From JBBSGD01 sp038254435 (lineage in GTDB: Bacteria; Actinomycetota; CADDZG01; WHSQ01), in the NCBI GenBank assembly GCA_038254435.1, contig JBBSGD010000046.1, positions 1 to 14,737 on the forward strand: a stretch of 14,737 nt of DNA. The letters are read 5' to 3'. Under the pieces are notes generated by a model. It saw nothing but the letters and a program-made list of their open reading frames with translations. It did not search any database and had not been told where the DNA came from. Both the position numbers and the translations under genes were made by a program. Each line of letters opens with the position of its first letter. The first letter of the stretch is position 1. Below, in pieces: positions 1-7,017 of the stretch.

Positions 1-65
1 CGGGGCCAGAACTCGCCTGTTGTAAGGTGTCGGTCCCTCGTTCACCTAACAAAGTCCAGGTGGTT

Positions 66-1415
66 ATGACCGATTCGCCGCGAATAGTGATCATAGGGGC
101 GGGCCCGTGCGGGCTCGGCGCCGCCCGGGAGCTCACCCGTATCGGGCACGAGAACTTCACCCTGTACGAGCGCTCGGACCACCCCGGAGGACTTGCCTCC
201 TCGATCGTCGACCCCGCCGGCTTCACCTGGGACCACGGCGGCCATGTCGTGTTCAGCCACTACGGCGAGTTCGACAGGATCCTGAAAGAGGCGATGGGCG
301 ATGAGATCTACCAGCACGACCGCTCCTCCTACATCCGCTTCGACGAGCGCTGGGTCCCGTATCCGTTCCAGAACAACCTGCGCCACTGCCCCCCCGAGGT
401 CGCCCTCGAGTGCGTCATGGGCCTCATCGAGGCGCAGGGCGGCAACGCGACCATGGATTTCGCCGAGTGGATGAATGTCACCTTCGGCACGGGGATCACC
501 AAGCACTTCATGAAGCCCTACAACTTCAAGGTATGGGCGACACCCGCCGAGCGCATGTCGGCCAACTGGATGGCAGAACGCGTCTCGGTGGTCGACTACA
601 CGGCCGCGCTGAGGAACTTGGTGCTCGGCGAGGACAACATCTCCTGGGGACCCAACAACCAGTTCGTTTTTCCCGCGCAAGGGGGCACCGGCGAAATCTA
701 CACGAGACTTGCCGCGCAGCTCAAGGACTACCTGGTCTACGACGCAGAGATCGTGAAAATCGATGCCCGCACAAAGACTCTGCGCTTCGCCGACGACCAC
801 GAGGAGAGCTATGACACGCTCATCTCGACGATGCCGCTCGACAAGCTGGTGCACCGCATCGAGCATGCGCCCGAGCAGCTCTGGGAAGCTGCCGGCTACC
901 TCGAGCACAACAGCGTCTACATGACCGGGATCGGCTACGAGCAGTCCCTCAAGGACGACAAGTCATGGCTTTACTTCCCACAGGACCATGCACCGTTCTA
1001 CCGGGCCACCAACTTCGCCAAGTACTCGCCCGCCAACGTGCCGGACGCAGACACCGCCCGTTACAGCGCCTACATGACCGAGACGTCCCATTCGAAGTAC
1101 AAGCACGAGGAGCGGGCGGGACTCGAAGAGCGAGTAGAGAAGGGGCTGCGCGCCTCCGGGGTGGTGGAGGGGCGTCCCGAGGTGGCTTCGGCCCACGTCG
1201 TCAACATCGACTACGCCTACCCGGTGCCGACCGTCAAGCGGGACGAGGCGCTGCGCACGATCCAGCCGTGGCTGATGTCTAACGGCATCTACTCACGCGG
1301 CCGCTTCGGTGCGTGGCGCTACGAGGCGGGCAACATGGACCACGCGGTGAAGATGGGGGTCGACACGGCGCGTTTCGTGCTCGAGGACATCCCCGAGGAG
1401 CTGTGGACCCTCTGA
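66..1415 (+). CDS. glf: UDP-galactopyranose mutase, eukaryotic-type (FAD-dependent)
   Basis: Predicted cytoplasmic flavoenzyme converting UDP-galactopyranose to UDP-galactofuranose, the donor for galactofuranose in surface glycans. The 449-residue protein opens with a Rossmann dinucleotide motif (GAGPCGLG, residues 11-18) and a GGLASS motif. It carries the signature blocks of the fungal/eukaryotic mutase group: GGHVVFSH (58-65), VPYPFQNN (97-104), FMKPYNFKVWA (148-158), WGPN (194-197), WLYFP (301-305), FYRAT (311-315) and SRGRFGAWRYE (410-420) followed by GN and DH. From memory of Aspergillus fumigatus UGM, the substrate and flavin residues all have counterparts: H60, F63, Y99, Q102, N153, W157, R172, N197, W301, Y303, R313, Y385, R413, Y419 and N423. 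Fungal enzymes have about 510 residues and classical bacterial Glf about 370-390. I chose ATG 66 because it sits just before the Rossmann strand; GTG 27 would add 13 residues. The end overlaps the MOSC gene. A related FAD oxidoreductase of unknown substrate remains possible. Confidence 0.82.
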   Translation: MTDSPRIVIIGAGPCGLGAARELTRIGHENFTLYERSDHPGGLASSIVDPAGFTWDHGGHVVFSHYGEFDRILKEAMGDEIYQHDRSSYIRFDERWVPYPFQNNLRHCPPEVALECVMGLIEAQGGNATMDFAEWMNVTFGTGITKHFMKPYNFKVWATPAERMSANWMAERVSVVDYTAALRNLVLGEDNISWGPNNQFVFPAQGGTGEIYTRLAAQLKDYLVYDAEIVKIDARTKTLRFADDHEESYDTLISTMPLDKLVHRIEHAPEQLWEAAGYLEHNSVYMTGIGYEQSLKDDKSWLYFPQDHAPFYRATNFAKYSPANVPDADTARYSAYMTETSHSKYKHEERAGLEERVEKGLRASGVVEGRPEVASAHVVNIDYAYPVPTVKRDEALRTIQPWLMSNGIYSRGRFGAWRYEAGNMDHAVKMGVDTARFVLEDIPEELWTL

Positions 1416-2182
1416 CCTGTGGCCGGGTCGGCGAGCTGTGGCGCTACCCGGTCAAGTCGCTGCAGGGAGAGCGGCTGAAGCGGGTCGCCATCGGCCCCCT
1501 GGGAGTTAAGGGCGACAGGGCTCTTGGGGTGCGCGACCTGGCCACCGGCGCAGTCCTCAGCGCTAAGAAAGAAGAGGCGCTGGTGGCTGCGGCGGCGCGC
1601 ACAATCAACGGCGCGGTGACCGTAGAGGTGCCCTCGAAAGGCGCGTTCGAAGCCACCGACCCCGCCCTGGCCGGGGCCCTGTGCGAGCTTCTCGGACGAC
1701 CGGTCGAGGTGGTTGAGCCGGTCCCCGGCGACAGGGCGATGCTGGCGTCGAAAAGCTCGCAGTGGGAGTCGCCGCCGGGGGCCTTCGTCGACTCGGCCCC
1801 CGTGCATCTCGTGACCAGCGCCACGCTCGCCTACTGGCGCCGGCGCCACCCGGGCACCTGGGACGTGCGGAGGTTCAGGCCCAACGTCCTCGTTATCTCC
1901 GACGGCGACGGGGACCCGTCCCGGGTCGAGGAGCGGTGGCTCGGGGCGAGGGTGAGCCTCGGCGAGGTGGTGCTGCAAGTGTTACGCCGGTGCGAGCGCT
2001 GCCGCATGACTACCTATGCGCAGCCTCCTTTGCCCGAAGAGGATCGCGCCGCTCTCGAGGCAGACAAAGGCATCCTGCGCACACTGGCGGCCGGAAGCGA
2101 CGAGTGCCTCGGCGTCCTCGCCGAGGTCGTGGAGCCCGGCGCGGTGAACGCGGGCGACGAGGTCACGGTTACCTGGGCGTGA
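1403..2182 (+). CDS. MOSC-domain protein (mARC/YcbX-like)
   Basis: A 259-residue MOSC-domain protein. This family binds a sulfurated molybdenum cofactor, and mARC and YcbX reduce N-hydroxylated compounds. The substrate here cannot be read from sequence. Visible features are the N-terminal beta-barrel opening VGELWRYPVKS, the RRFRPNV block in the middle, and a CERC pair (C197 and C200) followed by RMTT. That region supplies the Mo-ligand cysteine in mARC-type proteins. The C-terminal strand runs CLGVLAEV...GDEVTV. The GTG at 1403 is the best start: it lies inside the end of the mutase gene (13-base overlap) and places VGELWRYPVKS near the N-terminus. GAGGAG at 1395-1400 is only two bases upstream, so CTG 1412 cannot be excluded. 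Overlap and strand suggest co-translation with the mutase, but no link to glycan synthesis is known. Confidence 0.85.
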   Translation: MDPLTCGRVGELWRYPVKSLQGERLKRVAIGPLGVKGDRALGVRDLATGAVLSAKKEEALVAAAARTINGAVTVEVPSKGAFEATDPALAGALCELLGRPVEVVEPVPGDRAMLASKSSQWESPPGAFVDSAPVHLVTSATLAYWRRRHPGTWDVRRFRPNVLVISDGDGDPSRVEERWLGARVSLGEVVLQVLRRCERCRMTTYAQPPLPEEDRAALEADKGILRTLAAGSDECLGVLAEVVEPGAVNAGDEVTVTWA

Positions 2183-2285
2183 GGGCGAACACCCCGATCC
2201 TGCGTGCCGCTAAGTAGGATGAGCCGGAACCACAGGCTGCTGCATCCGAGGGGGCCGGGTGCGTCAGACAGACGAGATCCGCTGC

Positions 2286-2290
2286 GGAGG
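2286..2290 (+). promoter_or_regulatory. Ribosome binding site fixing the GTG start at 2296
   Basis: GGAGG lies five bases before the GTG at 2296. It makes that GTG the clear start of the sulfatase-fold gene, because no ATG lies nearby in frame. Confidence 0.8.
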
Positions 2291-2295
2291 TCCGA

Positions 2296-3522
2296 GTGAG
2301 CGCGCCCAACGTGTTGTTCGTAGCCATCGACTCTCTCAGAGCCGACGCCATCTACGGCAGGCACATCGCCACGCCCGTCACCGACTCCTACGCCGCACGC
2401 GGAGCCTCCTTCAAGCAGTGCATCGCAACCACGACCACCACCACGCCCTCCTTCTCGTCCATGCTGACCGGGTGCTACCCGCCCAAGCACGGAGTGAGGG
2501 GCCTGCAGGGTTACACCCTGTCCAAGAAGGTGACCACATGGCCCGAGGCCTTTGCCGCGGCCGGCTACGAGACGCACGCGGAGGTCACCGGCCCCCTGCT
2601 TCCCGCAACGGGCGTGCTCAGGGGTTTTGCCGACGCCAATCACCGCCCAGGGTACAAGGCTCCGTTCTTCGGCTGGCGGGACGAGATCATCGAGCGTATG
2701 GGCTCGTACACGTCGCCGTGGTTCATGCTTCTTCATCTGTGGGAAGTGCACAGACCGTTTCGCTCACCCCCCGGCTTCGAGAAGCGCTGGGACAAGGCCG
2801 GCTACGAGGCCTCGGTGGCGGCAACCGACGAGTATCTCGCCCCGGTACTCGCCGCGGCGGGAGAGAACACCATCGTCATCCTCACCGGCGACCACGGCGA
2901 GGAGTATCCCGACACGCCCGCCCAAGTGAAGCTCGTCAGCGGCGCTCGCAAGGTCCGCAAGCGGCTCAAGCCGTCGCGCTGGTGGCCGTGGCTGGACAAG
3001 AAGTTCCAGGCGCTGCAGGTAGGTCACGGCTTCGCGCTGTACGAGCATCTCGTGCGCGTACCGCTGATCGTGGCCGGGCCCGGAGTCCCGGTGGCGAGCG
3101 TGCAAGACCAGGTGCGCCATGTCGACCTGTTCCCAACGATCGCCGACCTCTGTGGGGTCCCCGCGCCGCAGGACCTGGACGGTCGCAGCCTGCGCCCGTT
3201 GATGCAGGGGGCGAGTCTTCCCGAGGAGCCCGCCTACATGGAGGCAGTGGGAGTCAAGCTCGAGGGGAGCCGCATCTTGGGCGCGCGCGTCCCCGATTGG
3301 AAGCTGCTGCGCCGAGGGGCGCGTCCCGCTCTCTACAAGCTCAACGGCGGCGCGGTCCCCGACGAGAGGCGCAATCATTACCGCCACAACCCGCAGGTGG
3401 CGCGCCGGCTCGAAGACTTCATCGAGCACATCCAGAGCTCGACCGTGGTCGCCGAGTCGGGTATGACCAAGGAGGAGGAGGCCGAGGTCCAGCAGCACCT
3501 GAGCGACCTCGGATACCTGTAA
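2296..3522 (+). CDS. Sulfatase-fold (alkaline phosphatase superfamily) hydrolase or transferase with Thr nucleophile
   Basis: A 408-residue protein of the sulfatase branch of the alkaline phosphatase superfamily. It has the N-terminal metal motif AIDSLRAD (D12, D17), HLWEVHRP (147-154), TGDHGEE (D199, H200) and HGFALYEHLVRVPL (from H244). The C-terminus ends in DLGYL, usual for this family. The nucleophile segment (45-59) is a run of six Thr followed by PSFSSMLTG. The position normally held by the formylglycine Cys or Ser (two before the Pro) is Thr49, and the usual Arg after PS is Phe53. It therefore cannot be matured to formylglycine there. By analogy with Thr-dependent members (phosphodiesterases, LtaS/EptA-type transferases) it probably acts on a phosphate ester or diester. 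No signal peptide or membrane segment is visible, so it should be cytoplasmic. The next gene starts three bases after its stop. Substrate unknown. Confidence 0.85.
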   Translation: MSAPNVLFVAIDSLRADAIYGRHIATPVTDSYAARGASFKQCIATTTTTTPSFSSMLTGCYPPKHGVRGLQGYTLSKKVTTWPEAFAAAGYETHAEVTGPLLPATGVLRGFADANHRPGYKAPFFGWRDEIIERMGSYTSPWFMLLHLWEVHRPFRSPPGFEKRWDKAGYEASVAATDEYLAPVLAAAGENTIVILTGDHGEEYPDTPAQVKLVSGARKVRKRLKPSRWWPWLDKKFQALQVGHGFALYEHLVRVPLIVAGPGVPVASVQDQVRHVDLFPTIADLCGVPAPQDLDGRSLRPLMQGASLPEEPAYMEAVGVKLEGSRILGARVPDWKLLRRGARPALYKLNGGAVPDERRNHYRHNPQVARRLEDFIEHIQSSTVVAESGMTKEEEAEVQQHLSDLGYL

Positions 3523-3525
3523 CGG

Positions 3526-4443
3526 ATGACCGACGCCGCGGGGGGCGCTGCGCCGTTCTTCATCGTCGGCTCGGCGCGCTCGGGTACTACCATGCTGCGG
3601 CTGATGCTCAACGCGCACGTCGACGTCAGCGTCCCGCCAGAGTCCCGCTTCGTGGTCGAGCTCTACGAGCAGGACGAGGTCGACGTCAAGGCCACGCTTG
3701 CAAGACTCGGCGCGCACCATCGCTGGGCGGCCTGGGAGCTTCCCCTCGAGCTCGTGCAAGCGGAGCTCAAATCGAGCCGCATTGCCACTTATGAAGAGGT
3801 CATGAGCGCCGCCTACCGTGCCTATGCCAAAGCGCAGGGCAAGACTCGCTGGGGGGACAAGACCCCTCGCTACGTCGAGGACATCCCCCTTCTGGCGCGC
3901 GTCTTTCCGTCCGCGCGCTTCGTTCACCTCGTGCGGGACGGACGCAACGTGGCGCTGTCCTATGCAGACGTGCCGTTCGGGCCCAAGACCGTGGCGCGCG
4001 CCGCAGCGCTGTGGGCCAAGAGGGTGCAGGCCGGAGTCTCCACCGGACGCGCCCTCAGCTCCGGGCGCTACCTCGAGATGCGCTACGAGTCCCTTACCGA
4101 GCCGGGCCGAACCAAGAGCGAGGTCGAGCGGCTGTGCTCCTTTTTGTCGCTGCGCTTCGATGCCCGCATGCTCGACTTCGCCGAGGAGTCCAAATCCGCC
4201 ATCCTCGATCGCGCCCAGCACTACAACCCCCACCTCGGCAAGGGCACCCAGGCCCAGGTGAGGCAGTGGGAGACGAGCATGCCGGCGGCTCAGATCGAGA
4301 TGTTCGAAGCGGTCGGGGGCCGAGCCCTTGACACGCTCGAGTACGCCCGCAGATATCCGGCTCCGTCGCTGCGGGCCCGAGCCGGCGCCGCGCTTGCCCG
4401 GGCAGGGCTGCCGATCGGCCGCCTCGGCACAACGCGCGAGTAG
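3526..4443 (+). CDS. PAPS-dependent sulfotransferase (Sulfotransfer_3-like)
   Basis: A 305-residue sulfotransferase expected to move a sulfuryl group from PAPS to a carbohydrate, lipid or peptide acceptor. The 5'-phosphosulfate loop is GSARSGTTMLR (15-25). WGDKTPRY in the middle matches the W-x-DKTP block of this family. The 3'-phosphate motif is FVHLVRDGRNVALSY (132-146). No membrane segment is visible, so the enzyme should be cytosolic. Its ATG lies three bases after the stop of the sulfatase-fold gene and has only a weak Shine-Dalgarno sequence, which fits translational coupling. Little resemblance to the other sulfotransferase in this window is visible outside the two PAPS motifs, so the two probably use different acceptors. 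It converges on the ChrA gene with a 28-base gap. Confidence 0.85.
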   Translation: MTDAAGGAAPFFIVGSARSGTTMLRLMLNAHVDVSVPPESRFVVELYEQDEVDVKATLARLGAHHRWAAWELPLELVQAELKSSRIATYEEVMSAAYRAYAKAQGKTRWGDKTPRYVEDIPLLARVFPSARFVHLVRDGRNVALSYADVPFGPKTVARAAALWAKRVQAGVSTGRALSSGRYLEMRYESLTEPGRTKSEVERLCSFLSLRFDARMLDFAEESKSAILDRAQHYNPHLGKGTQAQVRQWETSMPAAQIEMFEAVGGRALDTLEYARRYPAPSLRARAGAALARAGLPIGRLGTTRE

Positions 4444-4471
4444 AGCTCGAAAGGCAGCCGGAAGCGGTGGG

Positions 4472-5629
4472 TCACCGGAAGGCGAGGCCCAGGGCCGCTC
4501 CTCCGAGGATGAGCCACGTCGAGTTGACGCGCAGACGCAGCAGGAGCGCGAGCGAAGCTCCCGCAATCGCAACCGTCAGCGGATCGATGAGGGCGGTCCG
4601 GCCAAGCTGGTAGGTCACCCCGGCCATCAGCGCGAGGGCGCACACGTTTATTCCGTCGAGAAAGGCCGCCGCGAGCGGCGAGCCCCGCAGCTTGGGGATC
4701 AAAGGGTTCAGGAGGCCCACGAAAAAAAACGAAGGCAAAAAGATCGCAACGGTTGCCAGGACCGCTCCGGGCATACCGGCAATCAGGTAACCAACGAAGG
4801 TGGCGGTGGTGAACACGGGGCCGGGGGTGAGCTGGCCTATCGCGACGGCATCGACCAGCTGCGAGCCGGTGAGCCATCCATGTTGAACGACGAGGTCGTT
4901 GCGCAGGAACGCAAGAAGCACGTAGCCCGATCCGAAGAGCAGCGCCCCCGTCTTGAGGAACACGAGGAACAGCCGCACGAGGTCCGCCTGGACAGCGACC
5001 GCTGCCGCGGCGAACTTCATGCCCGGCAATACTCCGAACGGCAGCACGCCCAACGGCAACACGGCGGCGGCGCCCCGAGCGCGGCGCGAACGAACGGCGT
5101 GCAGCACCATGAGCAATACTCCGCCGCCTATGAGAAGCGCTATCTCGTTGACTCCCAAGAAATAGAGGGCGAAAACCGCCGCGCCGAGAGCTGCAAGGAG
5201 CACGTTCTTTACTGCGGTGCGCCCGAGGCCAAAGAGCGCCTGGGCAACGACGGCTATCACCACCGGCTCCACTCCGTAGAGCAGGGAACGGGCCGCAGGC
5301 GTCGTGCCGTAACGCACGTAGGCCCACGCCAAAGCACCCACGATGAGCGCAGCCGGCAGGATGAAGCACGCTCCCGACAGGATCAGCCCCTTCACCCTGC
5401 GGCGCTCGAAGCCCACGTGCATGACCATCTCTGTGGAGTTGGGCCCAGGTATGAGGTTGGTTGCGCCCATAAGATCGAGAAAGTGCTGTTCGGTCAGCCA
5501 CCGGCGGCGCAGCACTACCTCGTCGTGCAGCAAGGCGATGTGGGCGGCGGGACCACCGAACGCGGAGGCCCCAAGCCTCAGAAAGAGGCGAGCGAGCGTC
5601 CGCAGGGAAGACGCCTTGCCTGAGGCCAT
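4472..5629 (-). CDS. chrA: Chromate transporter family protein, two-domain ChrA
   Basis: A 385-residue inner-membrane protein of the CHR family, whose studied members export chromate and are affected by sulfate. It has the expected two-repeat architecture. The first repeat holds GASAFGGP (20-27) and NLIPGPNSTEM (58-68); the second holds KTGALLFGSGYVLLAF (226-241), HGWLT (250-254) and GQLTPGP (265-271). Many hydrophobic segments lie between and after these. Its length is close to the usual ~400 residues. ATG 5629 is chosen because it follows the YjbQ stop by one base (TGA-C-ATG), giving tight coupling, and it puts GASAFGG at residue 20. It is the last gene of the minus-strand unit. The real substrate (chromate, sulfate or another oxyanion) cannot be told from sequence. 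Confidence 0.93.
   Translation of the reverse strand: MASGKASSLRTLARLFLRLGASAFGGPAAHIALLHDEVVLRRRWLTEQHFLDLMGATNLIPGPNSTEMVMHVGFERRRVKGLILSGACFILPAALIVGALAWAYVRYGTTPAARSLLYGVEPVVIAVVAQALFGLGRTAVKNVLLAALGAAVFALYFLGVNEIALLIGGGVLLMVLHAVRSRRARGAAAVLPLGVLPFGVLPGMKFAAAAVAVQADLVRLFLVFLKTGALLFGSGYVLLAFLRNDLVVQHGWLTGSQLVDAVAIGQLTPGPVFTTATFVGYLIAGMPGAVLATVAIFLPSFFFVGLLNPLIPKLRGSPLAAAFLDGINVCALALMAGVTYQLGRTALIDPLTVAIAGASLALLLRLRVNSTWLILGGAALGLAFR
5025..5063. repeat. Imperfect 15-base tandem repeat inside chrA
   Basis: Two near-identical 15-base units (5025-5039 and 5040-5054) and a partial third (from 5055) each begin GGCA. They encode repeated LP-x-G-V residues (about 191-202) in the linker between the two ChrA halves. 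The reading frame is kept, so this is likely a local duplication in a tolerant linker. Confidence 0.6.
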
Positions 5630-5630
5630 G

Positions 5631-6041
5631 TCAGGCGGGCAGGAAAGAGAACCGGATGCGGCGTTGCGCATTGTCGCGGTTGAGATCCACCAGGACGACG
5701 CTTTGCCAAGTCCCGAGAGCAAGCTCGCCGCCCAGCACCGGAATAGACAGCGATGGGGCGATGAACGCGGGGATGACGTGGTCCGCGCCATGACCCTTCG
5801 AGCCGTGCCTGTGCGTGTAGATATCGTCGCGCGGAAGAAGGCGATCGAGTGCGGCTGCAAAGTCCTCCTCGGAACCCGAACCGGTCTCCATGATCGCGAG
5901 GCCCGCGGTCGCGTGGGGAACGAAGATGTTGGCCACGCCATCTCCGGCCCCCGTTACGAACGAGGCAAGCTGCGAGGTCACATCAAAAAAATGCCGGCGC
6001 GACATGTCTGCGCGCAGCTCCTCAGTCTTCATCGAGCTCAT
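5631..6041 (-). CDS. yjbQ: YjbQ / UPF0047 family protein
   Basis: A 136-residue single-domain protein, full length for the YjbQ family (about 130-140). Family blocks are HATAGLAIMETG (43-54), YTHRHGSKGHGADH (75-88), GGELALGTWQ (104-113) and the closing VDLNRDNAQRR. The clustered His residues (H43, H77, H79, H84, H88) are the conserved putative metal or active-site set. E. coli YjbQ has been reported to give weak thiamine-phosphate synthase activity, but the physiological role is unsettled. ATG 6041 is chosen because GGAGGAG sits seven bases upstream; ATG 6032 is a weaker alternative. The gene overlaps the sulfotransferase end by 20 bases and ends one base before chrA, so these three genes should be translated together. 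Confidence 0.92.
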   Translation of the reverse strand: MSSMKTEELRADMSRRHFFDVTSQLASFVTGAGDGVANIFVPHATAGLAIMETGSGSEEDFAAALDRLLPRDDIYTHRHGSKGHGADHVIPAFIAPSLSIPVLGGELALGTWQSVVLVDLNRDNAQRRIRFSFLPA

Positions 6042-6978
6042 AGCCCAGCTCCTCCATCATCGGCTTCATCAGCGGCAGCACCGCGTGGATCTGCCTTGGG
6101 TTCTCGCGCCGCCACTTGCCCCGTTCGGGAGGCGTAACGACGTTGATCGGGGTGATCCTCGTTGCGGCCGCTCTGGCCCGCACCTGCTCTTCATAGTCGA
6201 GACCGAGCCACCTCATCACGCGGCCCACCTCGCGCACCGGGTCCGCTACGAGAGCTTCATAGGCGACCGTCGTTACGCGGTCGCCGTCGATGCTACCGAG
6301 CCCCGACAGCGCCAGCTCGTTGGAAGCCATCCACTGGCGAGCACACACGACCTCGAGCGGCCCCTTCGTGTCTTGCTCCCACCCCGGATAAAGAACGAAC
6401 TTCCACCACGCAGGGTCGACTCCGGCAAGAGCGTGCGGCTGCGGCAGCCGGTAGGTCCGGTAGCGCGGCGTGCGCCACGCATTGATGAGAGAGTTCACGT
6501 TGTCGCGTCCGTCCCGCTTGAGGTAGATGAAGGACGCATCTGGGAACAGCGCCTCGACAAACGAAACCCGCATCGAGTTGCGCGGCGACTTCTCTATGAG
6601 ACGGTGGTGCGCGCCCGTGACGAGAAAGAACGACCGCCGTATGTGCTCGGCAGACTTGCCGGTCACGTCCCGCGCCTGCAGAACGTTCGACGCCCAGCCC
6701 CGCAACCGCGGGTGGTAGTCGGCCTCCCAAACCTCGTGAGCTTCCCCGGGCCAGTGCGCGAGCTGCGGCGACGTGCGCAGGATCGAATAGAGAAGAGAGG
6801 TGCCCGAGCGCGGCGCGCCGATTATGAAGATCGGCTGCACGACTCTGCCCCCCGCCAGCAACGCAGGCAAGTGCGCGGCCTGTCGGGCGCGCAGGCGCAC
6901 GCGCCCGGCCCGGTCGCGCCAGCCGGGAGTGAAATTCGTACGCAGGCTCCTCTTGAGGCCGCTCTTTCTCGGGGTCAC
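6022..6978 (-). CDS. PAPS-dependent sulfotransferase, second copy
   Basis: A 318-residue sulfotransferase of the Sulfotransfer_3 type. A basic N-terminal stretch of about 45 residues precedes the PAPS loop IIGAPRSGTSLL (52-63). The EKSPRN block (129-134) matches the conserved E/D-K-S/T-P segment, and SFIYLKRDGRDNVNS (149-163) is the 3'-phosphate binding motif. The C-terminal part resembles acceptor-site regions of cell-surface sulfotransferases, but the acceptor is unknown. The start is GTG 6978, preceded by GGAGGAG. It follows the polytopic membrane protein by 39 bases and overlaps YjbQ by 20 bases, so it sits in the flippase/ligase operon. That context makes a glycan or glycolipid acceptor more likely than a small molecule. 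Confidence 0.88.
   Translation of the reverse strand: MTPRKSGLKRSLRTNFTPGWRDRAGRVRLRARQAAHLPALLAGGRVVQPIFIIGAPRSGTSLLYSILRTSPQLAHWPGEAHEVWEADYHPRLRGWASNVLQARDVTGKSAEHIRRSFFLVTGAHHRLIEKSPRNSMRVSFVEALFPDASFIYLKRDGRDNVNSLINAWRTPRYRTYRLPQPHALAGVDPAWWKFVLYPGWEQDTKGPLEVVCARQWMASNELALSGLGSIDGDRVTTVAYEALVADPVREVGRVMRWLGLDYEEQVRARAAATRITPINVVTPPERGKWRRENPRQIHAVLPLMKPMMEELGYELDED
6049..6055 (-). promoter_or_regulatory. Ribosome binding site of the YjbQ gene
   Basis: GGAGGAG on the minus strand lies inside the 3' end of the upstream sulfotransferase gene, seven bases from ATG 6041. It favours 6041 over the in-frame ATG at 6032. Confidence 0.75.
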
Positions 6979-6981
6979 CCT

Positions 6982-6988
6982 CTCCTCC
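6982..6988 (-). promoter_or_regulatory. Ribosome binding site for the GTG start at 6978
   Basis: GGAGGAG on the minus strand ends three bases before GTG 6978 (its GGAGG part five bases before). It supports GTG 6978 as the start of the second sulfotransferase. Confidence 0.7.
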
Positions 6989-7017
6989 CCAAAAACCGCT
7001 CGGTAGGAGCCGACATC

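Noticed and set aside
27..65. GTG 27 as the start of the mutase gene.
   Set aside because: It adds 13 residues before the Rossmann motif with no Shine-Dalgarno sequence. ATG 66 gives the usual short N-terminus.
2183..2285. Possible promoter (TAGGAT at 2215-2220) in the 113-base gap before the sulfatase-fold gene.
   Set aside because: No -35 match is present at 16-18 bases and nothing else supports it, although a promoter in this gap would be reasonable.
4444..4477. Possible terminator between the converging sulfotransferase and chrA genes (CGGTG/CACCG stem at 4465-4477).
   Set aside because: The stem has only five base pairs and a three-base loop, overlaps the chrA stop, and has no T-tract.
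2764..4572. A 602-codon open frame on the minus strand opposite the sulfatase-fold and sulfotransferase genes.
   Set aside because: It is the complement of two genes with strong family motifs on the plus strand, and its translation is Arg/Leu/His-rich without any recognisable domain. Long antisense frames are expected at this G+C content.
5630..5941. N-terminal extension of ChrA by 104 codons over the YjbQ gene.
   Set aside because: The extension reads as low-complexity Ser/Arg/Pro sequence and overlaps nearly all of YjbQ. ChrA family members begin close to the GASAFGG motif, which fits ATG 5629.
6991..7012. Short hairpin followed by TTTTT on the minus strand before the second sulfotransferase, possibly an attenuator.
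   Set aside because: Only four base pairs can form in either register, and the T-run sits directly beside the ribosome binding site. This is too weak to call.
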